DNA from: Firmicutes bacterium UBA4996
GTDB taxonomy: Bacteria; Bacillota; Limnochordia; Darwinibacteriales; Darwinibacteriaceae
Direction: 5' to 3'
Length of the DNA stretch: 7,415 nucleotides
Assembly (NCBI GenBank): GCA_002396805.1
Contig: DGYW01000022.1
Location: 1 to 7,415, forward strand
Shown in pieces: positions 5,937-7,415 of this stretch. The first letter of the stretch is position 1, and every line of letters begins with the position of its first letter. The notes beneath the pieces were generated by a model. The model saw only the letters and a program-made list of their open reading frames with translations, was not told where the DNA came from and searched no databases. A program made the position numbers and the translations under genes.

Positions 5937-6792
5937 GAAAAAGGCGCCCAAAAAGGGTTTTTGGAATGACGCTTGGTACCGTCTGAAAAAGAATAAAGGG
6001 GCGATGTTATCCCTAGTTGTACTGTTGGGATTGATCATTTGTGCCATCTTTGCAGATTATATCGCACCGTACCCCTATGATCTGCAAGATTATAACCATA
6101 CCTTTGAGTTTCCTAGCAAAAAGCACCTTCTAGGCACCGATAACTTTGGTCGGGATATCTTGAGCCGGATCATCTATGGAAGCCGCATCTCTTTGATCGT
6201 TGGATTTTCTTCTATCATTGTAGCCATTATCTTTGGCGGTCTTCTAGGGGCAATTTCAGGATACTACGGAAACAAAGTGGATAATGCCATTATGCGGGCC
6301 ATGGACGTGCTCATGGCTATTCCTGGTATGCTTTTGGCCATATCTTTGGCGGCAGCTTTAAAACCAGGTTTAATGAATCTAGTAATAGCCATTGCCATTG
6401 CTGATGTGCCTGGGTACGCAAGGGTGGTTCGTGCCTCTGTTTTGACGATTAAGGAGCAAGAGTATATTGAAGCTGCAGAATGTATTGGGGCCCCAGATTC
6501 TAGGATTATTCTCCAGCATATTATCCCAAACTGCCTTGCACCCATAATTGTTCAAGCAACCCTAGGTATGGCAGGAGCAATACTATCCGCCTCGGCATTG
6601 AGCTTTTTAGGCCTCGGAATCCAACCTCCCACACCAGAGTGGGGATCGATGCTGTCATCTGCTAGACAATACATTAGAACTTACTGGCATATGACTACCT
6701 TTCCGGGAATTGCCATCATGATTACGATCTTTGCTTTGAACGTGTTAGGTGACGGCCTTCGCGACGCACTTGATCCCAGGCTTAAGAATTAA
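5923..6792 (+). CDS. dppC: Peptide ABC transporter permease, DppC/OppC family
   Basis: Second channel subunit of the peptide importer, 289 residues, full length. A basic cytoplasmic N-terminus (RKKKAPKKGFW) with WYRLKKNKGAMLSL precedes the first membrane segment (about 28-47). The family hallmark HLLGTDNFGRDILSRIIYG follows at 68-86. Further membrane segments lie at about 90-114, 127-146, 149-165, 206-230 and 258-277. The EAA loop contacting the ATPase is at about 180-203 (YIEAAECIGAPDSR). The C-terminal GDGLRDALDPRL (276-287) is also typical. Its ATG lies 14 bases inside the end of dppB, with a purine-rich AAGGGGGCGG just upstream, so the two permeases are probably translated in step. It ends 15 bases before the ATPase gene. 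Confidence 0.95.
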   Translation: MWQRKKKAPKKGFWNDAWYRLKKNKGAMLSLVVLLGLIICAIFADYIAPYPYDLQDYNHTFEFPSKKHLLGTDNFGRDILSRIIYGSRISLIVGFSSIIVAIIFGGLLGAISGYYGNKVDNAIMRAMDVLMAIPGMLLAISLAAALKPGLMNLVIAIAIADVPGYARVVRASVLTIKEQEYIEAAECIGAPDSRIILQHIIPNCLAPIIVQATLGMAGAILSASALSFLGLGIQPPTPEWGSMLSSARQYIRTYWHMTTFPGIAIMITIFALNVLGDGLRDALDPRLKN

Positions 6793-6807
6793 GGGGGGCG
6801 TGTTGTA

Positions 6808-7415
6808 ATGGATAACATTATTGAAATAAAGAACCTCAGTATTCAGTACAAGACTGATGAGCGTACTGTGGAAGCCGTAAACAATCTCAATTTGACCCTA
6901 GCCCGCGGTGAAAGCCTAGGACTTGTAGGTGAAACAGGGGCAGGAAAGACCACCACAGCTCTAGGGATTATGGGACTAATCCCTGATCCTCCCGGTCTTG
7001 TTACTGCAGGTGAGATTATCTTTGAGGGACAAGATCTTTTAAAGCTTAGCAAGCACAAGTTAAGGGGCATCCGTGGGAACAAGATCTCCATGATCTTTCA
7101 AGATCCCATGACTTCCTTGAACCCAGTTGTTACCGTTGGTGACCAGATCGCAGAGAGCATTCGTATTCATGAGAGACTTTCTCGCAGAGAAGCTAGTAAA
7201 AAGGCCATGGACATGCTCGAACTTGTTGGTATACCTAAAGAACGTTACTCAGAATATCCCCACCAGTTTTCTGGCGGGATGAAGCAGCGGGTTGTAATTG
7301 CCATTGCCCTTTCGTGTAACCCAGAGCTTCTGTTAGCAGATGAGCCCACAACCGCTTTGGACGTCACTATTCAAGCCCAGGTTTTGGAGCTCATCATCAA
7401 GTTGAAAAAAGAACG
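6808..7415 (+). CDS. dppD: Peptide ABC transporter ATPase, DppD/OppD family (3' end outside window)
   Basis: Cytoplasmic ATPase subunit that drives the DppB/DppC channel; these importers normally use a DppD/DppF pair, so a second ATPase gene probably follows. The window holds 202 codons in an open frame to the edge, about 60% of the usual 320-340 residues. Walker A is GETGAGKTT at 41-49 (Lys47), the Q-loop Gln98 is in IFQDPMTSLNP, the signature is FSGGMKQR at 154-161, Walker B is LLLADEPT at 174-181 and the D-loop follows at ALD 183-185. The H-loop and the C-terminal oligopeptide-transporter extension lie beyond the window. The ATG is 15 bases after the dppC stop, behind a G-rich Shine-Dalgarno (AAGGGGGGCG, 6791-6800). 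FSGGMKQR and DPMTSLNP are typical of the peptide/nickel branch. Nothing looks broken. Confidence 0.95.
   Translation, partial: MDNIIEIKNLSIQYKTDERTVEAVNNLNLTLARGESLGLVGETGAGKTTTALGIMGLIPDPPGLVTAGEIIFEGQDLLKLSKHKLRGIRGNKISMIFQDPMTSLNPVVTVGDQIAESIRIHERLSRREASKKAMDMLELVGIPKERYSEYPHQFSGGMKQRVVIAIALSCNPELLLADEPTTALDVTIQAQVLELIIKLKKE

Noticed and set aside
6264..6545. 93-codon minus-strand open frame opposite dppC
   Set aside because: Shadow of a well-supported permease gene; low-complexity product with no family features.

Overview
The window reads as part of a low-to-mid-GC Bacillota (Firmicutes) genome. The evidence is a CodY-family regulator (a family essentially confined to this phylum), strong AAGG/GGGG-type Shine-Dalgarno sequences, a TTG start codon and Firmicute-like ABC transporter sequences. 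Nothing in the window fixes the class; a clostridial or deep-branching Bacillota lineage is a guess.

Layout. (1) Positions 1-683 hold the 3' part of a MalG/LacG-type sugar ABC permease on the + strand, the end of a separate upstream carbohydrate operon. (2) A hairpin at 732-761 separates it from a convergent minus-strand gene and probably terminates both. (3) Positions 771-1565 (-) encode a divergent CodY homologue. (4) A 173-base divergent intergenic region (1566-1738) holds a good extended -10 promoter for the rightward genes, an 11-base inverted repeat around that promoter, and a weaker promoter candidate for the regulator. (5) Positions 1739-7415 (+) form one tightly packed operon that runs off the right edge: a zinc aminopeptidase-like protein of the DUF4910/M28-like type with a PA-like insert and a C-terminal winged-helix-like tail; a class I/II PLP aminotransferase; DppB- and DppC-family permeases; and the N-terminal two thirds of a DppD-family ATPase. 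Gaps are 2 and 32 bases, then a 14-base overlap, then 15 bases.

Working model. A Dpp/Opp-type transporter imports a peptide or peptide-like compound, the cytoplasmic metallo-aminopeptidase releases amino acids from it, and the aminotransferase deaminates one product. The CodY-like protein, divergently encoded, is the natural candidate regulator. The layout parallels the Bacillus subtilis dppABCDE operon, the target through which CodY was first found, whose first gene encodes the zinc D-aminopeptidase DppA. Here an unrelated-looking metallo-aminopeptidase plus an aminotransferase occupy the DppA position, and the CodY homologue sits beside its presumed target rather than in a codV-clpQ-clpY-codY cluster. 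Substrate, effector and direct regulation are inferences. No RNA genes, CRISPR arrays or mobile elements were seen.
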